From positions 1 to 64,000 of the forward strand of contig NZ_JACYHE010000012.1 of the NCBI RefSeq assembly GCF_021696945.1: a stretch of 64,000 nt of DNA, in the 5' to 3' direction. The stretch's first letter is position 1. Each line of letters begins with the position of its first letter. This DNA comes from Streptomyces sp. JJ36 (GTDB taxonomy: Bacteria > Actinomycetota > Actinomycetes > Streptomycetales > Streptomycetaceae). Position numbers and translations under genes: made by a program. The notes below the pieces were generated by a model. That model worked only from the letters and a program-made list of their open reading frames with translations. It was not told the DNA's origin and made no database searches. Of this stretch, positions 31,265-40,026 are shown piece by piece.

Positions 31265-33661
31265 CTACCCTGAACTTCCCGCCCGTGGCAGCGTCTGCTC
31301 GAACCACACGGTCTTCCCCGTGGCCGTGCGGCTGGTGCCCCAGGCCCGCGCGAGCCGGTCGACCACCCGCAGCCCGCGCCCGGACTCGTCCTCGGGCCCG
31401 GCCGCCCGCAGCTCCGGCGGGGCGGCGTCGTCGTCCGACACCTCGCAGAGCAGCGCGTCCGTACGGACCAGGCGCAGCACGATCCGCTCCCCCCGCGCAT
31501 GCCGCACCGCGTTGGTGACCACTTCGCTGACCAGCAGTTCGGTGCTGTGCGCAAGCTCCCCGCGCAGCCCCCAGGCGTGCAGCCGGTCGCGGACGAAGCC
31601 GCGCACCCGCGGCACCTCGCGCCGCGCGCGGGGGAAGGGGTGCACCGCCACGTCCTCCTCGGCGATGCCGTTCAGCCGGGCCATCAGCAACGCGACATCG
31701 TCCTTGCGGCCGCCGCGGTCGGTGGCCGTCACCCGGGCCAGCTCCCGGATGACGGTGTCGCAGGCCGCGTCCATGGAGGCTGCGGGATGCGCCGCCGACT
31801 CGCAGAGCGCCGCCAGCCCGTCCCCGATGTCCGTGCCGCGGACCTCCACCAGACCGTCGGTGCACAGCACCAGCCGGTCCCCGGGCGCGACCGGCACCGT
31901 GACGGTCTCGAACGGCACCGAGCCGACCCCTATCGGCGCGCCCGTCGGCAGCTCCAGCAGCCGGCTGCGCCCGTCCGCCGCGCGGACCAGCACCGGCGGG
32001 ATGTGCCCGGCGTTGGCCATGCGCAGCTCGTGCCGCACGGGGTCGTAGACCACGTAGAGGCAGGTGGCGAGATAGCCGTCGCCCAGCCGCTGCGCCAGGT
32101 CGTCCAGGTTGCGCAGGAGCTGGGCGGGTGGCAGGTCGAGCGCCGCCATGGTCTGCACCGCCGTGCGCAACTGCCCCATCATCGCGGCCGAGTTCAGCCC
32201 GTGTCCCATCACGTCGCCGACCACCAGGGCGGTGCGCGAGCCGGGCAGCTTGATGGTGTCGAACCAGTCGCCGCCGACCCGGCCCTGGCGGGTACCGGGC
32301 AGATAGCGGGTCGCGGTGTCGCAGCCGGGCATCCGCGGCTCGATCCGCGGCAGCATGCTGTCCTGCAGGGTCTCGGCGACGTTCTCCTGATACGTGTACA
32401 TCCGCGCGTTGTCCAGCACCAGCCCGGCCCGGGCGGCGAGCTCCGCGCCGGTCACCCGGTCCATGTCGTCGAACTCCGGGCGTTCCTGATGACGCAGCAG
32501 GATCATGAAGCCCAGCACCACGCTGCGCGCCTTCAGCGGCACCACCAGCATCGACCGGTGGATGATGAGCGGACCGATGTCCCGCTTCTCGAACTGCGCA
32601 GCGATGGCGCGCCCCGCCTCCTCGCTGACCCGCGGGATCAGCACCGGCTCGCCCGTGGTCATACACCGGAAGAACGGCGTGTGCGTGGGAAAGGCCATCG
32701 ACTCGCCGACCGGCACCACGTCGTCCCAGCGCCCCGGCTCGTCGTCGTGCTCCACGGCGACGCGGTGCCAGAGCGTGGTGGCGTCCGGCGGGCCGTCCGG
32801 GAAGCCCTCGCCGGCGACGACCTGCTCACGCAGATAGGTGCCCGCGACATCCGTGAAGCGCGGCACCACCGCCTCGCTGACCTCCTGGATCGTACGGGCC
32901 AGATCCAGCGAGGAGCCGATGCGGCTGCTCACCTCGTTGAGGAACTCCAGCCGCTCACGGACGGCGGCGTGCTCGAGGTCGGCCGCCAGGTCGGCCTCCG
33001 GTCCGGACGCCCGCTCCGCCGCCGCGGCCCGTGGGCCCCCCGGTTCGCCCTCGGCCTCCGCGGCGGCGCGCAGCAACCGCGCCCGGCGCTCGACCCGTCG
33101 GGGCACGCCCCAGTCCGGGGTGACGGGTACGCGCTCGTGCTGCTGGAACTCCAGGACCGGATAGCCCAGCTCCAGCACCTGCGCAGCGACGCGACCGCTC
33201 TCCCGCGGGCTCATTCCCGGCAGGATCTCGGGCAGCCGGCGGGCGAGTTCACCGGCGCCGGGAAAGTCGGTGTGCAACGCGAAGCCCGGGGCGACCCGGT
33301 CGTGTACGCCGTCCGGCGGGCGCACCCGGTCGGCGTCCGCGGCGAGCAGCAGCAGCCGCTCGGGACCGGGACCGACCAGCGGGTAGGCCCACCACAACAC
33401 GTCCCGTGCACCGTCCCCGGGATCGGCGGTGCGGGCCCGCCCGCCCACCGGGTACGCGGACGCCTCGAACGCACCCGAGACCGGCATCAGTTCCACGGCC
33501 GGCGCCCCGACGGCCTCCTCCCGGGGGTGGCCGAAGAGCCGGCGTGCGCCGGTGCTCCAGTGCGAGACAAGGCCCCGGCCGTCCACCACGACCACGGCAA
33601 GCGGAAGGCGCCCGGCGTCTCCGCCGGCGGCGCCTGCCGCCTCGCTCCGCGCACGCTCCAT
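31265..33661 (-). CDS. PAS-GAF-SpoIIE phosphatase with C-terminal HATPase (RsbU/anti-sigma type)
   Basis: A 798-residue soluble regulator. Domains: PAS (about 15-100; AVVVVDGRGLVSHWSTGARRLFGHPREEAVG), a linker, GAF (about 240-415), a PP2C-type SpoIIE phosphatase (about 440-650; GGDWFDTI, VVGDVMGHGLNSAAMM, ANAGHIPPVL, CTDGLVEVRG, GRKDDVALLM) with the metal aspartates, and an HATPase_c domain (about 680-798; ELLVSEVVTNAVRHA, DESGRGLRVVDRLARAWG). Such proteins dephosphorylate anti-anti-sigma factors and phosphorylate them again through the HATPase part. ATG 33661 has GGGAGAG 9 nt upstream. The cognate sigma factor is unknown; the SigB/F-type factor at 3017 is a candidate. Confidence 0.93.
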   Translation of the reverse strand: MERARSEAAGAAGGDAGRLPLAVVVVDGRGLVSHWSTGARRLFGHPREEAVGAPAVELMPVSGAFEASAYPVGGRARTADPGDGARDVLWWAYPLVGPGPERLLLLAADADRVRPPDGVHDRVAPGFALHTDFPGAGELARRLPEILPGMSPRESGRVAAQVLELGYPVLEFQQHERVPVTPDWGVPRRVERRARLLRAAAEAEGEPGGPRAAAAERASGPEADLAADLEHAAVRERLEFLNEVSSRIGSSLDLARTIQEVSEAVVPRFTDVAGTYLREQVVAGEGFPDGPPDATTLWHRVAVEHDDEPGRWDDVVPVGESMAFPTHTPFFRCMTTGEPVLIPRVSEEAGRAIAAQFEKRDIGPLIIHRSMLVVPLKARSVVLGFMILLRHQERPEFDDMDRVTGAELAARAGLVLDNARMYTYQENVAETLQDSMLPRIEPRMPGCDTATRYLPGTRQGRVGGDWFDTIKLPGSRTALVVGDVMGHGLNSAAMMGQLRTAVQTMAALDLPPAQLLRNLDDLAQRLGDGYLATCLYVVYDPVRHELRMANAGHIPPVLVRAADGRSRLLELPTGAPIGVGSVPFETVTVPVAPGDRLVLCTDGLVEVRGTDIGDGLAALCESAAHPAASMDAACDTVIRELARVTATDRGGRKDDVALLMARLNGIAEEDVAVHPFPRARREVPRVRGFVRDRLHAWGLRGELAHSTELLVSEVVTNAVRHARGERIVLRLVRTDALLCEVSDDDAAPPELRAAGPEDESGRGLRVVDRLARAWGTSRTATGKTVWFEQTLPRAGSSG

Positions 33662-33866
33662 GAGGGCCGCTCTCCCTTCCCGTGCGATGCAGATTCCACC
33701 GTACGGCCGAGCGGAGCCGCCGCGCGGGTGATCGCGGGAAGAGGTGGTACGCGGGGCGCATCCGGCCTCCCCGGGAGGGGCCGCCCGCGCCGCCCCCGAC
33801 GAGGCACGCGCCGCCCCGGGTGAGGCGCGCGCCCCCGCCGGGCACCACCCGCCGGCTGTCACCGCG

Positions 33867-36659
33867 TCAGTCTTCGTGGCCGAGCTGGAGGTCGCGCTCG
33901 GTACGGCCGCCGCCCGCCACGTGCAGCACGGTGGCGACCGGCGGATAGCCGGCCGCGATCACCGTGTACTCCCCCGACGCCAGATCGACGAAGCGGAAGA
34001 CGCCGTCCGGGCCGGTGGTGGCGGTGTCCACGACGTTGCCGGCGGCGTCCAGCAGGGTCACCCGCGCGTCCTCGACCGCCCGGCCCCCACCGGCCCGTAC
34101 GGTGCCGCGCAGCACCGCGCCGCCGGCCAGCTCCACGTCCTGCCGGGTCTCGCGGGACGCCTGCACGCTGACCGGGAGCGCCGCCGGACGGTAGGCGGGG
34201 GCGCTGGCGGCCAGCGTGTACTCCCCGGCCACCAGGTCCCCCAGCACATAGCCGCCGTCCCGGCCGCTGCGGGTCGCGGCGACGACCTCGCCGCGCACGT
34301 CGGTGAGGGTGACCGCCGCCTCGCGCACCGGGGTGCCGTCCGCGGTGAGCACGCTGCCGGAGAGCCGGCCCGCCCCGCCGAGCACGATGTCCAGCTCGAC
34401 GGGGCGCTCCCCCACGGTCACGCCGACGGCCCGCGGCTGGTGGCCGCCGGCTGCGGCGATCAGCACGTACGCGCCGGGGCCTGGCGTGCTCAGCGCGTAC
34501 CGCCCGTCCTCCCCGGAGGCGCCGCGGCCGACCTGGCCGCCGGAGGTGTCGATGAGGGTGAGCGCGGCGCGTGGCACGGTGCTGCCGTCGTGGTGCCGGA
34601 CGGCCCCGCACACCGGGACGCCGGGCACCGCCGCAGTGTCCCCCGCGGACGGCGGGGCGCAGGCGGCTCCGGGGCTGAGGACGGTGCGGGCCTCGGGCAC
34701 GGACGTGTTCTGGGACACCAGGGGTTTCTCCTTGAGCAGGAAGGCGAGCAGCAGGCCGAGCAGCAGCACCGGGGCGAGCAGCAGGAAGATCCACGGCATG
34801 GCGTCCGCGTACGCCAGCGCGTACCCCTCCCGCAGCGCCGCCGGCAGGGCGTGCACGGACTCCGGGGTGAGGGCGTCGGCCTCGGGCAGGGCCACGCCGG
34901 GCCGCTCGGGCAGCCGGCCGGCGAGGGCGTCCCCGAGCCGGTGCACGAGGAGCGTGCCGAAGACGGCGGCGCCGACGCTGCCGCCGATCTGCCGGAAGTA
35001 GGTGTGGGCACTGGTGGCGACGCCGAGGTCGGCGGCGGGCACGGAGTTCTGCACGGCCAGCACGAGCACCGGCAGCACCAGCCCGATGCCGAGCCCGAGC
35101 AGCGCCATCCAGAGGCTGTAGGACTCCCGCGGGGTGCCGGCGTCCAGCCGGGACAGCAGGCCCATGCCGGTGGCGGCCAGGGCACAGCCGAGCACCGGCC
35201 AGACCTTGTAGCGGCCGGTACGGCTGACCAGATGGCCGGAGACGACCGAGGCCAGGACGATGCCGCCCATCAGCGGCAGCATCAGCAGCCCGGACTCGGT
35301 GGCGGTGGCCCCGTGCGCCATCTGCAGGAAGCTCGGCAGATAGCCGGCGGCGCCGAAGAGCGCCACGCCGACGACGGCCCCGACCAGGCTGGTGACGCGG
35401 AAGACGGGGTCGCGGAAGAGCCGTAGCGGGATGAGCGGTTCGGCGGCGCACCGCTCGGCGAGCGGGAACAGCACGGCTGCGGCCAGCGCACCAGCTCCGA
35501 GGCCGAGGACGACGGGGTCGTCCCAGGCGTACGCGGTGCCGCCCCAGGTGGTGAGGAGGACGAGGCAGGTGGAGAAGGCGGTGATCAGCAGGGTGCCGGG
35601 CAGGTCGAGCCGGGCCCGGCGGCGCGGTGCGGGCAGCCGGAGCACCAGCGCCACGACCAGCAGCGTGAGCAGGCCGAACGGGACGTTGACATAGAAGCAC
35701 CAGCGCCAGGACCAGGCGTCGGTGAGCCAGCCGCCCAGCAGCGGCCCGGCCACGGAGGCGACCCCGAAGGCGGCGCCGGCAAGCCCCAGATACCGGCCGC
35801 GTTCCCGGGGCGGCACGATGTCCGCGATGATGGCCTGCACCCCGATCATCAGCCCGCCGGCGCCGACGCCCTGGAGGGCGCGGAAGACGATGAGCTCGTC
35901 CATCGTCCGGGACCACCCGGCCAGTGCGGAACCGGCGACGAACACCGCGATGGAGAAGAGGAAGACGCCCTTCCGGCCGAGCAGGTCGCCGAGCTTGCCG
36001 TAGACCGGCAGCACCACGGTGGCCGCGAGCAGATACGCGGTGACGGCCCAGGACATGCGGTCCAGGCCGTGGAGTTCGCCGACGATCTCAGGCAGGGCGG
36101 TGGCGACGATGGTCTGTTCGAGGGCGGCGAGGAGCAGGGCGAGCATCAGCACGGGGAAGACCAGCCGGACCCGCGCCCGGCCCAGCGGCAACGGTGCCGC
36201 GGCGGCCGGCGCCTCCGGGGCGGCGGGCCCTCCGGGCTCGCCGGTGCCCGCGCCGCGGGAGTCGCCCGGCACCGGCCCGGCGGACGCGACCGGTGCAGCG
36301 GGCGTGACCGGCCCGGCGGACGCGACCGGCCCGGCGGACGTGACCGCTGCGTCCGGTGTCATGCGCCCATCCGGCGCGTGCGGTGTCGGGCACCCGCCCG
36401 GCCCGTCCGGCGCGGCAGCGGCAGCCTCCCCCGCGGCGGCGTCACACCCTCCCCCGGGGCCGCGGCCCGGCTCCGGGGTGCGCACGGGCGCTCCGGCGAT
36501 CGCGGGGGCGCCCGCAGGCACCTCTCCGGCCCCGGCGGGCGCCCCCGGAGTGACGCCCGCCTCCATGCCGCCCGCCCCGGGCCGGTGACCGGGGACCTCC
36601 ACGCTCACCTCGACCATGGCGGGTGGTGCCGCCCCGGTCGCCGTCGTGCCCCCGCTCAT
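33867..36659 (-). CDS. DHA2-type MFS exporter fused to three carboxypeptidase-regulatory-like domains
   Basis: A 930-residue protein. Residues 1-160 are low-complexity Ala/Pro/Gly with hexapeptide repeats (ASAGPV). Residues about 165-645 form a 14-helix drug:H+ antiporter (EQTIVATALPEIVGEL, DLLGRKGVFLFS motif A, RALQGVGAGGLM motif, GPLLGGWLTDAWSWRWCFYVNVP motif C). Residues about 675-930 contain three repeats of about 80 residues of the carboxypeptidase regulatory-like beta-sandwich (CGAVRHHDGSTVPRAALTLID..; LSGSVLTADGTPVREAAVTLTD..; LRGTVRAGGGRAVEDARVTLLD..; each ending GEYxxxA). ATG 36659 has GAGG upstream. Fused sandwich domains are unusual for an MFS pump and may bind an external ligand or envelope. 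Confidence 0.9.
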   Translation of the reverse strand: MSGGTTATGAAPPAMVEVSVEVPGHRPGAGGMEAGVTPGAPAGAGEVPAGAPAIAGAPVRTPEPGRGPGGGCDAAAGEAAAAAPDGPGGCPTPHAPDGRMTPDAAVTSAGPVASAGPVTPAAPVASAGPVPGDSRGAGTGEPGGPAAPEAPAAAAPLPLGRARVRLVFPVLMLALLLAALEQTIVATALPEIVGELHGLDRMSWAVTAYLLAATVVLPVYGKLGDLLGRKGVFLFSIAVFVAGSALAGWSRTMDELIVFRALQGVGAGGLMIGVQAIIADIVPPRERGRYLGLAGAAFGVASVAGPLLGGWLTDAWSWRWCFYVNVPFGLLTLLVVALVLRLPAPRRRARLDLPGTLLITAFSTCLVLLTTWGGTAYAWDDPVVLGLGAGALAAAVLFPLAERCAAEPLIPLRLFRDPVFRVTSLVGAVVGVALFGAAGYLPSFLQMAHGATATESGLLMLPLMGGIVLASVVSGHLVSRTGRYKVWPVLGCALAATGMGLLSRLDAGTPRESYSLWMALLGLGIGLVLPVLVLAVQNSVPAADLGVATSAHTYFRQIGGSVGAAVFGTLLVHRLGDALAGRLPERPGVALPEADALTPESVHALPAALREGYALAYADAMPWIFLLLAPVLLLGLLLAFLLKEKPLVSQNTSVPEARTVLSPGAACAPPSAGDTAAVPGVPVCGAVRHHDGSTVPRAALTLIDTSGGQVGRGASGEDGRYALSTPGPGAYVLIAAAGGHQPRAVGVTVGERPVELDIVLGGAGRLSGSVLTADGTPVREAAVTLTDVRGEVVAATRSGRDGGYVLGDLVAGEYTLAASAPAYRPAALPVSVQASRETRQDVELAGGAVLRGTVRAGGGRAVEDARVTLLDAAGNVVDTATTGPDGVFRFVDLASGEYTVIAAGYPPVATVLHVAGGGRTERDLQLGHED
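36271..36360. repeat. 18-bp tandem repeat inside the MFS gene
   Basis: Five 18-bp units (36271, 36289, 36307, 36325, 36343), three nearly identical (ACCGGCCCGGCGGACGYG), encoding hexapeptides of the ASAGPV type in the N-terminal cytoplasmic tail of the exporter. Confidence 0.85.
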
Positions 36660-36933
36660 CGCCCTCACCTCGTGCCCCTGTCACCCCGGCCGCCCCAACA
36701 GGCGTGTTTCCGGCGTATTTCTCGCATTCGGCGACAGGGCGATCAAGTTCGCCGCGCGGCGGGACAGCACGGGCGCAACGGGGTACAACTCCCGTGGCAG
36801 GCCGGTCGATCGAGCCCTCAGCAGGGACTTTGCCGGCACCGGCGACGTACGACACCGTCCGCCGACACGCACCCCGCCCGCGCGAGAACCACCCGATCCG
36901 GTGAGGCGGTCCCGGACGGGCGTGGCGTTGTGC
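36660..36933. other. MFS gene upstream region
   Basis: A 274-nt spacer between two minus-strand genes. It is locally AT-richer (36700-36800) than its surroundings, consistent with a promoter for the MFS gene; no -35/-10 pair convincing enough to call and no ORF. Confidence 0.3.
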
Positions 36934-37389
36934 CTACTGCTCCTTCTTCTCCGTCTCGGCGGCGAGCCGTTCGAGGACCGCGTCGTAGATCCGTGCGAGA
37001 CCCTTGGGCGCGAAGGTCCGCTCGAAGAAGCCGCCGATGCCGCCCGCGCCGTTCCACACCGAGGTGACGGTCACCCGCGCGGTGCCCTCGGCGGCGCCCG
37101 GCTCGACGCGCCAGGTGGTGACCATCGAGGAGTTGCGGTCCTTCTCCACCAGCACCTCGTCGGCGGGCTCGGTGACCTCCAGCAGGCAGTCCCGCACCCG
37201 CTTGCTGGTCGCCTGGAGCTTCCAGTGCACGAGAGTGCCCTCGCCGTCGCCGCCCTCGCGCACCTCGTACTCGCTGAACTGCTGCGGAAGCAGCCGGCCG
37301 CGGGTGCCGCCGTAGTCGGCGAGGGCGTCGAACACGTCCTCCGGCTTCGCGGCGATCTCGCGTCGCGTGGTGGCTTCGACCTGCGCCAT
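36934..37389 (-). CDS. SRPBCC/polyketide-cyclase-like protein
   Basis: A 151-residue START-fold protein (MAQVEATTRREIAAKPEDVFDALADYGG..; LVHWKLQATSKRVRDCLLEVTEPADEVLVEKDRNSSMVTTWRVEP; SVWNGAGGIGGFFERTFAPKGLARIYDAVLERL). The family binds hydrophobic ligands in a central cavity; no catalytic residues can be named. AGGAGG lies 4 nt before the ATG at 37389. It is divergent from the radical-SAM gene, and the LexA box between them (37487-37498) could affect both. Confidence 0.88.
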   Translation of the reverse strand: MAQVEATTRREIAAKPEDVFDALADYGGTRGRLLPQQFSEYEVREGGDGEGTLVHWKLQATSKRVRDCLLEVTEPADEVLVEKDRNSSMVTTWRVEPGAAEGTARVTVTSVWNGAGGIGGFFERTFAPKGLARIYDAVLERLAAETEKKEQ

Positions 37390-37470
37390 GCGTCCTCCTG
37401 TGGTGCTCACCTGGCTCGCTGGGACTCGGGCAGCAAGCCAATCACCCCCGGGCCGCGGGCCCAAATCCGG

Positions 37471-37504
37471 TTGACAGGCCAGGCACGAACAGGTGTTCTA
37501 TTAT
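37471..37504 (+). promoter_or_regulatory. SOS-type promoter: TTGACA, LexA box, TATTAT
   Basis: TTGACA (37471-37476) is followed by GAACAGGTGTTC (37487-37498), a perfect match to the actinobacterial LexA palindrome GAAC-N4-GTTC, and by TATTAT (37499-37504). The spacing TTGACA to TATTAT is 22 nt, so a shifted -10 (GTTCTA, 18 nt) is also possible. Lies 35 nt upstream of the radical-SAM start. Confidence 0.75.
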
Positions 37505-37538
37505 GGCCGTACGACGACGCCGACCGCCAGGAGGGTGC

Positions 37539-38567
37539 ATGCGCTGGGAGAATCTGAGCGGCGACGGCCCGGCCGCCCTCTTCGGCACCGATGTCGTGAC
37601 CCGGACGTTCGACACGCCCGAGTTCCGCGGCGTCACCTTCCACGAGGTCCGGGCCCGCTCGATCGTGAACCGGGTGCCGGGGGCCTCCCGCATGCCGTTC
37701 GAATGGACGGTCAACCCCTACCGCGGCTGCACGCACGCCTGCGTCTACTGCTTCGCCCGCAAGACGCACAGCTACCTCGACCTGGACACCGGGACCGGCT
37801 TCGACTCCCAGATCGTCGTGAAGGTCAACGCCCCCGAACTGCTCCGCCGCGAGCTGGGCGCACGCCGCTGGCGCGGCGAGCACATCGCGATGGGCACCAA
37901 CGTCGACTGCTACCAGAGGGCGGAGGGTCGCTACGGCCTGATGCCCGGCATCCTCACCGCGCTCCGGGACTACGCCAACCCCTTCTCCCTGCTCACCAAG
38001 GGCACGCTGATCCTGCGCGACCTGGAGCTGCTGCGCTCGGCAGCCGCCGTCGCCGACGTCGGTGTCTCCGTCTCCGTCGGCTTCACCGACGAGGACCTGT
38101 GGCGCACCGTGGAGCCCGGCGCACCGGCACCGGAACGACGGCTGGACGTCGTCCGTACCCTGGCGGAACACGGCATCCCCTGCGGGGTGCTGATGGCGCC
38201 GGTGATCCCCTTCCTCGGCGACACCCCGGCCCAGCTCCGCACGACCGTACGTGCCGTCGCCGCGGCCGGCGCCACCTCGGTCACCCCGCTCACGCTGCAT
38301 CTGCGGCCCGGAGCCCGGGAGTGGTTCCTGCAGTGGCTCGGCACCCACCACCCCCGGCTGGTCCGGCACTACGAGGCGCTGTACGCGGACGGGGCCTACG
38401 CACCGAAGTGGTACCAGCGCCGCATCACCCGGCAGGTGCACGAACTGGCCGCCGAATACGGCATCGGCCCCTCGGCCCCGGGGGCACACCGCCTCCCGCC
38501 CGGGCACGCCGAGGAGGACGACGGACCACCCCCGGAACCCCGGCCCACCCAGCTCACGCTGCTCTGA
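37539..38567 (+). CDS. Rv2578c-type radical SAM protein
   Basis: A 342-residue radical SAM enzyme with the [4Fe-4S] motif C64-x3-C68-x2-C71 (YRGCTHACVYCFARKTH), the SplB/Rv2578c layout (AMGTNVDCYQRAEGRYGLMPGILTALRDYANPFSLLTKG; DVGVSVSVGFTDEDLWRTVEP; MAPVIPFLGD). The relation to spore photoproduct lyase and the LexA box in its promoter suggest a DNA-damage-related role, but the reaction is unknown. ATG 37539 follows AGGAGGG; an upstream ATG at 37503 would lie inside the promoter. It is convergent with the VOC gene. Confidence 0.92.
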   Translation: MRWENLSGDGPAALFGTDVVTRTFDTPEFRGVTFHEVRARSIVNRVPGASRMPFEWTVNPYRGCTHACVYCFARKTHSYLDLDTGTGFDSQIVVKVNAPELLRRELGARRWRGEHIAMGTNVDCYQRAEGRYGLMPGILTALRDYANPFSLLTKGTLILRDLELLRSAAAVADVGVSVSVGFTDEDLWRTVEPGAPAPERRLDVVRTLAEHGIPCGVLMAPVIPFLGDTPAQLRTTVRAVAAAGATSVTPLTLHLRPGAREWFLQWLGTHHPRLVRHYEALYADGAYAPKWYQRRITRQVHELAAEYGIGPSAPGAHRLPPGHAEEDDGPPPEPRPTQLTLL

Positions 38568-38624
38568 GGAGCGGGGTGCCCGGAGCCCGCCCCGTGACCG
38601 GGCCCCGGGTACCCCACGACCGCG

Positions 38625-39095
38625 TCAGCTGCGCACCGCCTCCTCCAGGCGCGGCACGTCGATCTTGCGCATCTGCAGCATCGCCTTCATGGCGCGCTGC
38701 GCCTTCTCCGCGTCGGGGTCGTTGAGCAGCTCGAACAGCCGGCGCGGGATGATCTGCCAGGACAGACCGTACTTGTCCTTGAGCCAGCCGCACTGGGACT
38801 CCTCGCCGCCCTCGGTGAACTTCGCCCAGAGCTCGTCCACCTCCGCCTGGTCCTCGCAGTCGACCTGGAGCGAGATCGCCTCGGTGAAGGAGAACACCGG
38901 GCCACCGTTCAGCGCCAGGAACCGCTGGCCGGCGATCTCGAACGTCACGGTCATCACCGAGCCCGGTTCACCCGGGCCCACCTCGGTGTAGTGGGTCACC
39001 TCGACGATCCGCCCGTCCTTGAAGAGGGAGGTGTAGAACTGCGCGGCCTCCTCGGCCTGGTTGTCGTACCAGAGGCAGGGGGTGATCTTCTGCAT
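38625..39095 (-). CDS. PhnB-like VOC protein
   Basis: A 156-residue protein of the 3-demethylubiquinone methyltransferase/PhnB-like VOC group: MQKITPCLWYDNQAEEAAQFYTSLFKDGRI, TFEIAGQRFLALNGGPVFSFTEAISLQVDCEDQAEVDELWAKFTEGGEESQCGWLKDKYGLSWQIIPRRL. Despite the family name these are not known methyltransferases; function unknown. ATG 39095 has GAGGAG 7 nt upstream and begins the conserved MQKI sequence. Confidence 0.9.
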   Translation of the reverse strand: MQKITPCLWYDNQAEEAAQFYTSLFKDGRIVEVTHYTEVGPGEPGSVMTVTFEIAGQRFLALNGGPVFSFTEAISLQVDCEDQAEVDELWAKFTEGGEESQCGWLKDKYGLSWQIIPRRLFELLNDPDAEKAQRAMKAMLQMRKIDVPRLEEAVRS

Positions 39096-39239
39096 GACGG
39101 TGCTCCTCACTCGCTCCGTGCCCGGCGCTCCTGTCCGGCGGGGGTCACACAGGTAGACCCGCCCGGCCGCGGAAACTCATCGCGCCGCCGCCGGACCGCC
39201 GAGCCCGGTGCCGGGGCACCACGGCGCCGGGCCCGCAGG

Positions 39240-39274
39240 CCGGGCCGCCCCGGCGCGGGGGCGGGGCGGCCCGG
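39240..39274. terminator. hairpin downstream of the PPOX gene
   Basis: 12-bp perfect arms (39240-39251 and 39263-39274) with an 11-nt loop, 54 nt after the minus-strand stop of the PPOX-like gene. Confidence 0.65.
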
Positions 39275-39327
39275 CACCCCCGGCGGCCCGACGTTCCCGG
39301 CACCCGCCGGGGCCGGCCGGCCTCGGC

Positions 39328-39846
39328 TCACCCGCCGTTCTCCTCCCGTGGTGGCGCGTCGTCGTTCCCCCGGCGGATCGTCCGGACCGGGCGTCCGGGG
39401 TGCCACACGTCGATGCACAGGTCCGGTACGTCCAGGTAGACCCGGACCACCTCGGTCAGATCGGCGCGGAAGAGGTGGAAGACCTCGGGGACCTCCCCCT
39501 CGGGCTGGGCGGCACTGAACCGCGCCAGCACCGACGGATCGCGCACCTCCACCGCCCGTCCGGAGACCCGGGCGTCCCCCTCGGCCATCTCCGCACCGGA
39601 ACCGGGGTTGGCCTGGAGCGCGAACCGGGGGTCCCGCCGCAGATCCCGTGCCTTGCGCGAGTTGGGCATCATGCCCAGCCACAGCTCGCCGTCCCGGAAG
39701 GTGGCCTCCAGCCCGGTCAGCCGCGGCGCCCCGTCGGCCCGCAGGGTGGCCAGGACATGGTGGGTGTAGCCCTCGAAACGCCTGCGCACGGCCGCCGCCA
39801 GGACGGGCGCGGCCCGCTCGAAATCCGCCCAGCTTGTCGTCGTCAT
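39328..39846 (-). CDS. pyridoxamine 5'-phosphate oxidase-like flavin/F420-binding protein
   Basis: A 172-residue split-barrel protein (YTHHVLATLRADGAPRLTGLEATFRDGELWLGMMPNSRKARDLRRDPRFALQANPG; VSGRAVEVRDPSVLARF; FHLFRADLTEVVRVYLDVPDLCIDVWHPGRPVRTIRRG). In actinomycetes this fold includes F420-dependent reductases and haem or flavin-binding proteins; it is not clearly PdxH. ATG 39846 begins the family core; the open frame upstream runs into repeat DNA. Confidence 0.88.
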   Translation of the reverse strand: MTTTSWADFERAAPVLAAAVRRRFEGYTHHVLATLRADGAPRLTGLEATFRDGELWLGMMPNSRKARDLRRDPRFALQANPGSGAEMAEGDARVSGRAVEVRDPSVLARFSAAQPEGEVPEVFHLFRADLTEVVRVYLDVPDLCIDVWHPGRPVRTIRRGNDDAPPREENGG

Positions 39847-39917
39847 GCGGGCATCCTCGCTCCGATACCCGACACCTCCTGTCCGGCTTTCTGCGGCGTG
39901 TCGAGAGGTGCGGGAGG

Positions 39918-39990
39918 CGGGTACGGCGCAGCGACCGGGGAGGCCCGGGGTCGGAGCGGGGTACGGCGCAGCGGCCGGGGAGGCCCGGGT
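39918..39990. repeat. 40-bp-period direct repeat
   Basis: Copies at 39921-39949 and 39961-39989 (starting GTACGGCGCAGCGRCCGGGG) differ at one base, spaced 40 bp apart, in the non-coding stretch upstream of the PPOX gene. The unit is not in frame with any supported gene. Confidence 0.75.
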
Positions 39991-40026
39991 GCACTGCCGG
40001 ATGCGCCACCGGGGTCGGTCGCGGTC

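Noticed and set aside
39921..39989. CRISPR-like repeat
   Set aside because: Only two copies with an 11-bp gap, no spacers of uniform length and no cas genes.
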